Source of the DNA: Euryarchaeota archaeon UBA54
Lineage (GTDB): Archaea > Thermoplasmatota > Poseidoniia > Poseidoniales > Thalassarchaeaceae
NCBI GenBank assembly: GCA_002495735.1
Contig: DAGM01000014.1
Span: 1 to 39,351, forward strand
Direction of reading: 5' to 3'
Length of the DNA: 39,351 bases
Position numbers and translations under genes: made by a program. The notes beneath the pieces are model-generated. The model made no database searches, was not told where the DNA came from, and saw only the letters and a list, made by a program, of their open reading frames with translations. Of the stretch, positions 1 through 7,556 are shown in pieces (position 1 is the first letter of the stretch; the number at the start of each line of letters is the position of its first letter).

Positions 1-1119
1 GCCACTGCTTCGGCGAACGAGGGCTACGTCAATCTCGTAGCGCGACTGATATCAGCCAAGCCGGATGTCATAGTCAAGCGCGATGGGAGCGGCGAACTCG
101 AGGTCGTCCGCGGCAGACTCGGCGATGCCAGTGGCAGCATTGGATTCTTGTCTTGGATTCCCCTGGAGCATGAGCCTGGAACTTTGCTCAAGATCGACAG
201 CGCATCGATTAGGAAGTTCCGCGAGACCCCTGAAGTCAACATCGGGGACCGCACTATGATCGAGGTCTACCACGATTCAGCATTCACCAGTATGGAAGAC
301 CTGTCTAAGGCCAACAAGGTCGCTATCTCGGATCTACGCAGTGGCATGCGCGACATTGAGATCACCGTGCAGGTCGAATCTTGGATTCAGCGCTCCTTCA
401 CCTCTAAGGACGGCACCGAGCGAGTCGTCCGCAGCGGTGACGTCATCGACCCAAGCGGCCGCTCCCGTCTGACCGCGTGGTGCGAGGTCGACCCCGAGCC
501 CGGGGACTTCCTTCATTTGACCGAGGCGAGGGTTCAATCTTGGCAGGGTTCACCCGATCTGGTCATCGATGACGCCGCACAGGTTTCGAATCTGTCCGAT
601 GCTCCATGGGAGCCGATAGATCCAGAGCAGCATTGGGTCGACATAGACCTCACTTCCATGGTGAGCGGTGGTTCTCGCCGAGGCATCCGGACCAGCGGGA
701 CGATTGTCGCAGTTCGCCCCGATTCAGGCATAATCGAGCGCTGTCCCGAGTGCAGGCGCGTCCTCAGGGACGACGCCTGTGCAGAGCACGGCCCGCAGCG
801 TGGAGAGGAGGATCTGAGACTCAGGTTCGTCATCGACGACGGGGTGTCTAACGCCTCCCTGCTGATGTCGAAGGACGTCTCCGAAGCGTTCCTCGGAGTT
901 GATCAGGAATCTGTGAAGGAGCAGATTTCCAAGGAGGGCCGTGATGGTTTCGTAGCCTCGTTGCGTCAGCGCGTACTGGCGCAGCGCCTCAGTATCAAGG
1001 GGCGCTCGATAGTGGACGATCAGGGGGCGATGCTGCTTGCCGACGAGGCAGAGCAGAACCAGATATCCCCTGCTGAGGCAGCCAATCAGGTGATGCAGCG
1101 CTGGGGGGTGGTCCTGTGA
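1..1119 (+). CDS. Replication protein A-like ssDNA-binding protein (5' partial)
   Basis: The frame is open from base 1, so the gene starts before the window; the TTG at 148 is internal. At least two OB folds can be read. The first lies at about residues 10-90, with the RGRLGDASGSIGFLSW strand pattern and the PEVNIGDRT strand typical of archaeal RPA. The second lies at about 105-200 (GMRDIEITVQVESW ... GRSRLTAWCEV). A C-terminal OB-like region holds a probable zinc finger (CPEC, then C and H about 10-13 residues on, near nt 742-792). It should coat single-stranded DNA during replication and repair. The stop overlaps the GTG start of the next gene, so the two are probably translationally coupled. 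The family call is firm; the missing N-terminus hides how many OB folds precede. Confidence 0.88.
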   Translation, partial: ATASANEGYVNLVARLISAKPDVIVKRDGSGELEVVRGRLGDASGSIGFLSWIPLEHEPGTLLKIDSASIRKFRETPEVNIGDRTMIEVYHDSAFTSMEDLSKANKVAISDLRSGMRDIEITVQVESWIQRSFTSKDGTERVVRSGDVIDPSGRSRLTAWCEVDPEPGDFLHLTEARVQSWQGSPDLVIDDAAQVSNLSDAPWEPIDPEQHWVDIDLTSMVSGGSRRGIRTSGTIVAVRPDSGIIERCPECRRVLRDDACAEHGPQRGEEDLRLRFVIDDGVSNASLLMSKDVSEAFLGVDQESVKEQISKEGRDGFVASLRQRVLAQRLSIKGRSIVDDQGAMLLADEAEQNQISPAEAANQVMQRWGVVL

Positions 1120-2063
1120 TTCAGGAGCCAGCGAGACGCATTGCGCGTCAGAGCGCCGTGAGACTGTTCGCGCAGGAGTACCGGGACGCCTCGTTGACCG
1201 AGGAAGGCTCCGGAGAGTACGACCCGTCGTTTGTCATCACGAAGATAGGCGCTAAGATTAGCCGCGTCCTAGTCTGCGGGGTCATCGACCGCATGGAGCG
1301 CCGCGAGGGCGACAGCGGCCCGAACTACTCCGGTCACGTCAGGGACCCAACTGGAAGCCACCTGTTCAGCGTGGCTTCATTCCAGCCAGAGCTGCATCCC
1401 GATTTCGAGGAGTTGATGGCGCGCTTCGAGAGTGGCGACCGCTTCCTGATGGCACTTGTCGGCAAGGCAAGGTGGTTCGAGACGGAAGACGGTGGCATGT
1501 TCACCTCGTTGCGCGCGGAGGAATTTACAATCATAGATAGGGAGTGCTACACCAATTGGCTGGTTGAGGCAGCCGAGGCCACTCTGCGGCGCATCGACGC
1601 TCACTCCACCTCCCTAGAGGCGGACCTTACCCCCACTGCTTTCGAGGCAGCCGGAGTGCCGCACGATCTCGTGGACGGGTTGATACTCGCTCGCGGTCAC
1701 TACGGCGACTTCGATCCTGAAGGCTACCGCGTCGGTGTCCTGCAGGCCCTCTCTATGGCGACCGGCAGGACCAGTCTGATGGAGGCGCCGCCGCAACCCG
1801 CCGTAGCGACTCTCGATGAGGCCGCCTTGCAGGTACCGAAAAGCAACGAGTCTTCCGCTGAGCCCGGCGACGCTATCGAACTCATCGTCGAGACAATTCG
1901 CTCGCGCGATACCGGCGAGGGCGTTGAGTACAACGATCTGGTGACTGCACTTGTTCACGGCGGTCACTCGCGAGAGTCAGCCGAGGACGCGATAGATCAG
2001 GCTCGCGACCAGGGCGAGGTGATGGAGCCGCGTTTCGGCTTCTTCCAATTGGTGCCGGAGTGA
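1116..2063 (+). CDS. RPA-associated protein (COG3390-like)
   Basis: The 315-residue protein starts at GTG 1116, overlapping the TGA of the RPA gene. The N-terminal part (RIARQSAVRLFAQEYRDAS, then an OB-like region with VLVCGVIDRMERRE and GHVRDPTGSHLFSVASFQP) matches the archaeal RPA-associated family that is coded next to RPA in haloarchaea and other euryarchaea. About residues 245-315 look like a winged helix (IELIVETIRSRDTGEGVEYNDLV ... GEVMEPRFGFFQLVPE), resembling the C-terminal domain of eukaryotic RPA32. It probably forms a complex with the upstream RPA. Its stop codon abuts the stop codon of the convergent SAP gene with no base between. Confidence 0.82.
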   Translation: MIQEPARRIARQSAVRLFAQEYRDASLTEEGSGEYDPSFVITKIGAKISRVLVCGVIDRMERREGDSGPNYSGHVRDPTGSHLFSVASFQPELHPDFEELMARFESGDRFLMALVGKARWFETEDGGMFTSLRAEEFTIIDRECYTNWLVEAAEATLRRIDAHSTSLEADLTPTAFEAAGVPHDLVDGLILARGHYGDFDPEGYRVGVLQALSMATGRTSLMEAPPQPAVATLDEAALQVPKSNESSAEPGDAIELIVETIRSRDTGEGVEYNDLVTALVHGGHSRESAEDAIDQARDQGEVMEPRFGFFQLVPE

Positions 2064-3071
2064 TTACTCCTCATTGGGCTTGGAGATAAGCGTCTCTGCG
2101 TATCGCATTCTCTCTCTGACTCGCTCTAGCGTCGCCGCCGAATCGATCCTTTGCCTGGGTCCATTGCCTATCTCAGCGCCCTTGATCTCAGCGATGTTGG
2201 TGGCTACGCCAATCACTCTTCTACGCACCTCCTTTTGTTCCAATGGCCAGCCTCTGCGCTCTGCGAGTCTGATGAAGAGTGCTTCCTCATCTCCCCCCCA
2301 TCTCCCTCCATGACCCCTGAGGATTGTTCCGACCATCCTCTCGAGGTCCTCCACTCTAGCCCGGATGGTCAGTAGGGCGCCTTGTATCGAGGGTTCGACC
2401 TTGTCAAGCTCGAGGACCAATGCGTCGCCGGCGTCCTCAAGAACCGCATTGGGCGAAGGCGCTTCAAACTCCGACTCCTCGCCGACCACCTCCGACTCCT
2501 CAAGTCCGACTACTTCCTCTTCAGGCTCATCGGACCTCGCTTCAATCATCTCAACAGCAGATGCATCGGGTATCCCCGTTCGCCATAGGCTGCGCTTGAT
2601 TCTTCCCCACCCGTTGGCCTGACTGGTCAGGACTCCTGCCACATGACCCATCAGCACAGTCCGATTCCCCGTCAGCGGCAGCTCCAGCCTCTGACAAAGC
2701 TCGTGAAGCTCGTCTCGCTCCATCTCGGCCAGACGTTCCACAGTGAGTCTGCGTGAGTCGAAGTTCAGATGCATCCATAGCCTCTGGCGTCTCTCTTTGT
2801 GAGATCCGGATGACTTGATTCCAAACAGTTTCAGCACACCACCTATCTCCTTGTGCATCATTGATTGGATACCTTCCCAAGACAAATCGGATCCGCTGAG
2901 GATTTGGTTGTGAATCAGCCTAGCACGCAGTACTTCGACCGATCCACTCTTGCTCAGACCTGCTTCTTCAGCCCTTTCTCTCAGCTCGATAAGACGCCCC
3001 CTGTACAGGGCGTCTAGCAGCACTCTGTCAATCTCCAAAGCAGCACCCTCTTTGGCCTCTCGACCATCCAA
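2064..3071 (-). CDS. SAP-repeat protein of unknown function
   Basis: A 335-residue protein whose first half holds one clear SAP helix-extended-helix motif (about residues 27-55, LIELRERAEEAGLSKSGSVE) and two SAP-like repeats (about 75-101 and 119-148). SAP motifs usually bind DNA. An acidic linker follows (about 180-225), then a predicted helical C-terminal part with a short coiled coil (LLTIRARVEDLERMV) and a basic end. The start is uncertain: TTG 3071 is the longest option but lacks a Shine-Dalgarno; TTG 3038 has GAGGGTG upstream; GTG 3023 has GGAG. Placement next to RPA and the DNA-binding motifs suggest a chromatin or repair role, but that is inference. Base 2064 touches the stop of the convergent RPA-associated gene. 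Confidence 0.7.
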   Translation of the reverse strand: MDGREAKEGAALEIDRVLLDALYRGRLIELRERAEEAGLSKSGSVEVLRARLIHNQILSGSDLSWEGIQSMMHKEIGGVLKLFGIKSSGSHKERRQRLWMHLNFDSRRLTVERLAEMERDELHELCQRLELPLTGNRTVLMGHVAGVLTSQANGWGRIKRSLWRTGIPDASAVEMIEARSDEPEEEVVGLEESEVVGEESEFEAPSPNAVLEDAGDALVLELDKVEPSIQGALLTIRARVEDLERMVGTILRGHGGRWGGDEEALFIRLAERRGWPLEQKEVRRRVIGVATNIAEIKGAEIGNGPRQRIDSAATLERVRERMRYAETLISKPNEE

Positions 3072-3088
3072 TGGTCATATCGCTTACG

Positions 3089-3105
3089 CAGCACCACAGG
3101 TGCTG
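3089..3105. repeat. Perfect inverted repeat, 7-bp arms, 3-base loop
   Basis: CAGCACC / ACA / GGTGCTG lies in the 67-base gap between two co-directional minus-strand genes, 34 bases after the stop of the gene ending at 3139 and upstream of the SAP gene. It could be an RNA hairpin at the 3' end of the upstream transcript or a protein-binding site. No T-run follows on the minus strand. Confidence 0.6.
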
Positions 3106-3138
3106 GGAAGGCGGTTTAGGGTGAAATGCCTCTGGCCG

Positions 3139-4209
3139 CTACTCGACTAGGTCGATGTAGGCGAGAGCATCGATGTCCGTGTAGAAGTCCTTCGGTACCT
3201 CTCTGGAAGCCTCTCGTACCAACACCTCCCAGTCCCGTAGCAGTGAAATCGTGGCGTGCTCAAAAATGGCATGTCTGACTATTCGGTCGAGACCCAACGT
3301 CTTGCGACCGTTCTTGGAGATAATCTCCAGCCGAATTTCGACGTGCAAATCGTCACCTAGGACCTCTCCTTCGGTATCGTGGCATGACTGCTCGAGAGTG
3401 ATGTCCTTGTGCTCCTCTGCTTGCTTCATCAGAGAGCGGACATGGCGGTGCCTCACTAGAATTCCAGTTCGCTCCAGCATCTCCTCGCTCAGTCCCGATA
3501 TCATCAGATCTTGGACTCGCCACGAGGTGTTCCCCTCTGGCTCAGTAATCTGCTCCGAGATACTGATCGGGAATCTCCTTCTGGCCACCAGAATCACCAG
3601 ATCGGCGTACGGAAGAGGCAGAAAATGGGCGCCCCCCCGGTCCTTGGGGTCAGGTAGGAGAGCGTGTCTGCGGCCGCTTATGTCAAGCTCGTCGTAGATG
3701 GGCCTCGAGGTGATGTAACCGTCGATATCGTCGCTCCGCCTCAGCTCCTCCATCCATTCTACTAGGGGGGCTGGATTACTCGGAGGTTCATCGAGGCCGA
3801 CTATCGCAGCGAAAGCCATGGGCCCGAGGATTCTGATACCTCTACGGGCCCGCCGGAGTTGTCTGCGAACCATCTTGGAGTCGGACAGTATGATGGCTGA
3901 CTTAGGTTGGTAGTCGATCTTGTTCTCGGAGACAAGGACAAGGTTGGGGCGTCGGGGGGCTCTCGCCCCAACTACCTCGCAACCGGCTGTCAGCATCTCA
4001 GCCTGCCTGCCGTGGAGCAGCCTAGCAGGCATTGCCACCATGTCGAACTCGCCGTCCCTGAGCAGCGCCAATCCTTCCGAGAAGCCGTTTATTGCTCGGC
4101 TGTCTATGGAGATTTCAGGAGCGTCTCCGGAGGCCGAAAGTATCGCTATGTGCTCAGATACAGGGCAGTCTGGTGAATCAATGGTAGCGAGTGTCAGTTC
4201 GTCCATCAT
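3139..4209 (-). CDS. Unknown protein with faint porphobilinogen-deaminase-like features
   Basis: A 356-residue cytoplasmic protein. I chose ATG 4209 because GAGGTGG stands 4-10 bases upstream; ATG 4206 is equally possible, and a GTG at 4263 would only add a proline/cysteine-rich leader. I do not recognise it with certainty. Segments recall hydroxymethylbilane synthase: DGEFDMVAMPARLL (about 52-65) where HemC has its HSxKDxP loop, QPKSAIILSDSKMVRRQ (101-117) where HemC has the GTSSxRR strand, FLPLPYADLVILVARR (196-211), and a lone Cys in LEQSCHDTEG (272-281) where HemC has GGGCxxPxG. The catalytic Asp of HSxKDxP is absent, so normal deaminase activity is unlikely. It is divergent from the prenyl synthase gene across 94 bases. 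Confidence 0.6.
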   Translation of the reverse strand: MMDELTLATIDSPDCPVSEHIAILSASGDAPEISIDSRAINGFSEGLALLRDGEFDMVAMPARLLHGRQAEMLTAGCEVVGARAPRRPNLVLVSENKIDYQPKSAIILSDSKMVRRQLRRARRGIRILGPMAFAAIVGLDEPPSNPAPLVEWMEELRRSDDIDGYITSRPIYDELDISGRRHALLPDPKDRGGAHFLPLPYADLVILVARRRFPISISEQITEPEGNTSWRVQDLMISGLSEEMLERTGILVRHRHVRSLMKQAEEHKDITLEQSCHDTEGEVLGDDLHVEIRLEIISKNGRKTLGLDRIVRHAIFEHATISLLRDWEVLVREASREVPKDFYTDIDALAYIDLVE

Positions 4210-4303
4210 CGTCCACCTCGGGGGAGGGGGCACGCACCGTACCCGTTCAGTCGGCACGCACACTTGTTGATAAGGCGACCCCTGCCAAGAAAGGACGAAT
4301 CAC

Positions 4304-5284
4304 ATGGTCTCGTTGGGCTCAGTCAGGACAGATCTCGACAGACGCAGAGATACCATCGAGGAAGCGCTCGAGGGATTCGTTCAGCAGCGCATGGCCGGCT
4401 CAGAGGCTCCGGCGATGAAACTGGCTAGCGACATCCTGTTGGCAGGGGGCAAGAGGTACCGCCCCATCATCGCCCTCCTCGCCTACGAAGCCGCCGGTGG
4501 TGACGACATCTCCAAGATCATAAATTTCGCAATGTCTTTAGAAATAATTCATACAGCAACCCTCGTCCACGACGACATCTATGACCAGTCGAAGATCCGC
4601 CGCGGCAAGCCCACCTTGCACACCTCCAGCGGCCTGCCTCATGCCATCATAGCGGGGGACTACCTGTTCGCACTGGGTTTTGGCCTGGGGGGGCATCACG
4701 AAGATCAAGTGGTGGACCGCGTGGCTGAAACTTGCGGGCGAATCGCCACTGGTGAGCTCCAACAGCTCGAGCACATCGGAAACCTCGCCACCACTCCGGA
4801 GGACTACTATGCCATCGTCGATGGCAAGACTGCCTTCCCCTTCGCTTCGGGATGCTGGGGCGCAGCAGTATTGGCAAAAGCGCCCGAGGCGACAGTCACT
4901 GCATTGGAGCTATTTGGCATGGAGTTCGGCAGGGCCTTCCAGATGGTCGATGACCTGCTGGATCTTACCGGAGAACCCTCTATGGGCAAACCGAGAGGAA
5001 CTGACGTCCACGATGGCAAGATGACTCTACCCATCATCCATGCACTGACCATGCTGCACGGGGCCGAGCGCGAACAGTTGGCTGATGTGCTTCAGAACTT
5101 CAGCGACGAGCGGTGGGAAGAGCTGATTGAGTTGCTTGATGCAGCAGAATCCTTGTACTACGTGAAACAACTCATCGAGAATCACGTCGAGCGTGCCATG
5201 AACGCGCTCAAAACTCTGCCTAGGACCGAAGCACGCGACATGATGTCCGAGTTAGGCAGAATCTCCGAATCGCGCCGGAACTGA
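4304..5284 (+). CDS. Polyprenyl (geranylgeranyl or longer) diphosphate synthase
   Basis: A 326-residue trans-isoprenyl diphosphate synthase. GGKRYRP (48-54), the first Asp-rich motif DDIYD (90-94) and the second DDLLD (216-220) are intact. It condenses IPP with allylic diphosphates using Mg2+. The residue five before the first Asp motif is Ala85 within IIHTATLVHDD, the pattern seen in long-chain synthases such as IspB; archaeal GGPP synthases usually have an aromatic residue there. The product may therefore be longer than C20. The ATG is preceded by AAAGGACG. The gene is 4 bases upstream of a geranylgeranyl-reductase-family gene, giving a two-gene operon. Family membership is certain; chain length is not. 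Confidence 0.92.
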   Translation: MVSLGSVRTDLDRRRDTIEEALEGFVQQRMAGSEAPAMKLASDILLAGGKRYRPIIALLAYEAAGGDDISKIINFAMSLEIIHTATLVHDDIYDQSKIRRGKPTLHTSSGLPHAIIAGDYLFALGFGLGGHHEDQVVDRVAETCGRIATGELQQLEHIGNLATTPEDYYAIVDGKTAFPFASGCWGAAVLAKAPEATVTALELFGMEFGRAFQMVDDLLDLTGEPSMGKPRGTDVHDGKMTLPIIHALTMLHGAEREQLADVLQNFSDERWEELIELLDAAESLYYVKQLIENHVERAMNALKTLPRTEARDMMSELGRISESRRN

Positions 5285-5288
5285 GCCC

Positions 5289-6386
5289 ATGCAACTGTCC
5301 CGCACTGACTGGGACGCCATAGTGATAGGAGGCGGTCCGGCGGGCAGTACCGCCGCTCGCTACATCGCCGAAGGTGGGGCCGACGTGCTGGTCATAGATG
5401 GCAGGGATTCGATCGGCTCGCCGCTGCAGTGCGGCGAATTGGTCCCCAGCAACGCCGAGATGTGCAGGTTGTGCCCAAACGTTCCCGAGATTGACGACCT
5501 TCTGAGGACTCCTGATTCGGCAGTCTCTATGCGTACCAGTGAGATGAGGCTGGTCCCACCTTCCGGCAAGCCGCTGTGCTATGATTTCGAGGGTATAGTA
5601 CTGGATAGGGTCGCCCACGACGAGGCCTTAGTCAAGCTCGCTGAGTCGAGGGGTGCTCAGTACTTGGTCGGCAGCAGGGTCGAGAGCGTGGACGGTGAGG
5701 CAGTACGTCTCAGGGACGGTTCGGAGTACACCGCTAGGGTAGTTATTGGAGCCGGTGGTCACAATGACCCCTTGCGCAAGTCCGAGTGGGAGGTCGAATC
5801 GCTCATCATCCCTGTCAAATTTGTCCTTATGTCTGGAGACTTTGAAGACGCCCTAGAGCTTCACTTCGGCTCGATGGCCCCGGGCGGGTACGCCTGGAAG
5901 TTTCCCAAGAGGGGAGGCGCTAATATCGGCCTCGGCATCCAGACAGCCCTAGCCCGCGGGAAGAGCCTGAACGAGTACTCCGATGAGTTCATCTCGAGGT
6001 ACGGTGGAAAGGTCGAATTCAGGGGGGCCGGTTCGTTACCGATGTCAGGCTCGATTGACTCCTTCGTCAAGGGCAACCACCTGCTCGTCGGCGACGCGGC
6101 TGGCATGGTCCTCCCTTCTAACGGCGCTGGAATAACCATCGCGATGATTGGCGGGCGCATCGCCGGACAGGTCGTCGAAGAGCACCTTCGCATAGGCACC
6201 CCACTCAGTGAGTACGAGGTGAGGTGGGAGGCTCAGATGGGTAAGGTGATGCGCAATTCGAAGCGGGCATTCAGGCTCGGAAGTCTGCTGTTCCGCTCAC
6301 CTGATTGGTTGCTTAATCTGTCCTTTAACAGATTGACTAAACCTCTCATCTGGCGTGCAGTGACCTGCCGTCCTCTGCTAGGTTAG
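5289..6386 (+). CDS. Geranylgeranyl reductase family flavoprotein
   Basis: A 365-residue FAD enzyme. It has an N-terminal dinucleotide-binding GGGPAGS (14-20), the family cysteine in PLQCGE (Cys48), the substrate-pocket motif YAWKFPK...ANIGLG (about 200-216) and the second FAD motif LVGDAAGMVLPSNGAG (about residues 262-277). Relatives saturate the double bonds of geranylgeranyl chains in archaeal membrane lipids (digeranylgeranylglycerophospholipid reductase), and some act on quinone tails. It lies 4 bases after the prenyl synthase and probably acts on the same isoprenoid pool. Its stop (TAG 6384-6386) overlaps the stop of the convergent methyltransferase. Confidence 0.9.
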   Translation: MQLSRTDWDAIVIGGGPAGSTAARYIAEGGADVLVIDGRDSIGSPLQCGELVPSNAEMCRLCPNVPEIDDLLRTPDSAVSMRTSEMRLVPPSGKPLCYDFEGIVLDRVAHDEALVKLAESRGAQYLVGSRVESVDGEAVRLRDGSEYTARVVIGAGGHNDPLRKSEWEVESLIIPVKFVLMSGDFEDALELHFGSMAPGGYAWKFPKRGGANIGLGIQTALARGKSLNEYSDEFISRYGGKVEFRGAGSLPMSGSIDSFVKGNHLLVGDAAGMVLPSNGAGITIAMIGGRIAGQVVEEHLRIGTPLSEYEVRWEAQMGKVMRNSKRAFRLGSLLFRSPDWLLNLSFNRLTKPLIWRAVTCRPLLG

Positions 6387-7093
6387 GGTGAGGACGCATA
6401 CCAGATGGTAACCATACCTGGGAACACCACCTTTGCCCGGACGTCGACGAAGCCGACCTCTTCGAGCATCTTGACATAATCTCTCGTGGTTCCGAAACTG
6501 GAGTATGTCTTCGCCAGCCACCTCCAGGGATGGTCGCCCCTCCTGAAAATCAGTCTAGCGTATGCTCCGACCCAGATTCTCATCCATAGCCACCCGAGGA
6601 CGCCGTGGAGGCGATTCATCTTGGCAGGGTCCACTATCACTAGGGTGCCACCGGGCCTGAGCACTCTCAGCACCTCTGCAAGGCCTGCGCGCTTGTCGTA
6701 CCAATCTCTGAATGAAAACAGCGAGCAAACCGCGTCGAACGAACCAGCCTCGAAAGGCATCTCCTCCGCCGTCCCCTCTACGAACTCGACCGCCGAGTCT
6801 CCTCTAGCAGCTCTCTTCGGACCGACACGGGCCTCGGCTATCCTGAGCATCTCGGGAATTGGGTCGAGACACACTAGATTCCTACCGACGACATCCTCTG
6901 CGAAGCTCCCCGGCCCGCATCCGACCTCGAGGATGCGACCATTCTGAGGAAGTCCATCTCTAACCATCCTGCGCCATCTGGAGACCTGCCCCAAGGTGGC
7001 GAATCTGTTAATCCTGTCATACACCGGAATACTTTCCTCAAGATTGCGCTGGAGTTCATCCCACTCCTCGGCACCGATCTTCTCGGTATCCAC
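6383..7093 (-). CDS. UbiE/MenG-like class I SAM methyltransferase
   Basis: Motif I LEVGCGPG (about residues 55-62) and the post-I to motif III pattern (VEGTAEEMPFEAGSFDAVCSLFSFRDW ... EVLRVLRPGGTLVIVDPAK) define a Rossmann methyltransferase. The N-terminal VYDRINRFATLGQVSRWRR resembles the YDxxNxxLSxGxxxxWR segment of UbiE/MenG quinone methyltransferases, and the C-terminus PGMVTIWYASSP fits the same family. I place the start at GTG 7093 (236 residues), which has GGAGG seven bases upstream. An in-frame ATG at 7198 would add 35 residues but run into the ATPase promoter. The substrate is not proven; the prenyl synthase and reductase next door suggest a prenylated quinone. Confidence 0.8.
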   Translation of the reverse strand: MDTEKIGAEEWDELQRNLEESIPVYDRINRFATLGQVSRWRRMVRDGLPQNGRILEVGCGPGSFAEDVVGRNLVCLDPIPEMLRIAEARVGPKRAARGDSAVEFVEGTAEEMPFEAGSFDAVCSLFSFRDWYDKRAGLAEVLRVLRPGGTLVIVDPAKMNRLHGVLGWLWMRIWVGAYARLIFRRGDHPWRWLAKTYSSFGTTRDYVKMLEEVGFVDVRAKVVFPGMVTIWYASSP

Positions 7094-7173
7094 GTCTTGC
7101 CCTCCAGTCTCCTGTATTTGGTTGAATCCCGCAGATATGTTCCAGTAAGACGAAGGAATGAGAAGGTCAAGGT

Positions 7174-7180
7174 GATATAC
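7174..7180 (+). promoter_or_regulatory. Putative TATA box of the ATPase operon
   Basis: GATATAC is centred about 40 bases before the ATG of the first ATPase gene. With archaeal spacing, transcription would begin near 7203, giving a leader of roughly 14 bases. It lies in the divergent spacer between the methyltransferase start at 7093 and the ATPase operon. Confidence 0.45.
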
Positions 7181-7197
7181 TGTTCGACATTCACGCA

Positions 7198-7214
7198 TGT
7201 CACCGAAGGTGACA
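7198..7214 (+). promoter_or_regulatory. Perfect inverted repeat over the RBS of the first ATPase gene
   Basis: TGTCACC / GAA / GGTGACA, 7-bp arms and a 3-base loop, ends two bases before ATG 7217. The right arm contains the Shine-Dalgarno (GGTGA, 7208-7212), and the repeat spans the predicted start of transcription. It could sequester the RBS as an RNA hairpin or act as an operator. Confidence 0.55.
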
Positions 7215-7216
7215 CT

Positions 7217-7534
7217 ATGGGACGAGCAGAAGTACTCCGCACCATCAAAGACTCAGAGAGCGAAGCGGAGAGGATCCGTGCCGATGCTTCAGCCAAGGCG
7301 AGCGAGACCATCTTGAACGCCCGCGTCAAGGCAACGGAGACATTGGGCACAGGCCGGCAGAGTGCCGACGACGAGGCCGCTTCGATAATCAGCGAAGCTC
7401 GCGCTTCTTCCGCGAAGGAGGCGACTAAAGTTTCCGCAGAGGGTGATTCCCAGTTAGAGAAGGTTGCAGTGAACGGCAAGAAGAACCGCAAATCTGCTGC
7501 CGACGCAGTGCTCTCTGCTTTCCGCAAAGCCTGA
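7217..7534 (+). CDS. atpH: A-type ATP synthase subunit H
   Basis: A 105-residue, Ala/Glu/Lys-rich, almost entirely helical protein. Its place as first gene of an H-I-K-E-C-F-A-B-D operon and its coiled-coil composition (TIKDSESEAERIRADASAKA) identify it as the peripheral-stalk subunit that pairs with subunit E and links the A3B3 head to membrane subunit I. ATG 7217 is chosen over an upstream in-frame start at 7097 because GAAGGTGAC precedes it and the upstream codons lie in promoter sequence. Confidence 0.85.
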   Translation: MGRAEVLRTIKDSESEAERIRADASAKASETILNARVKATETLGTGRQSADDEAASIISEARASSAKEATKVSAEGDSQLEKVAVNGKKNRKSAADAVLSAFRKA

Positions 7535-7556
7535 GGCAACTGATACGAGGTGCAAC

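Noticed and set aside
148..1119. RPA gene starting at the TTG at 148.
   Set aside because: The same frame is open back to base 1 and encodes the first strands of the OB fold, so the true start lies outside the window.
6874..7539. 221-residue minus-strand open frame opposite ATPase subunit H.
   Set aside because: It is a shadow of subunit H and the methyltransferase: low-complexity Ser/Ala-rich, no recognisable motif.
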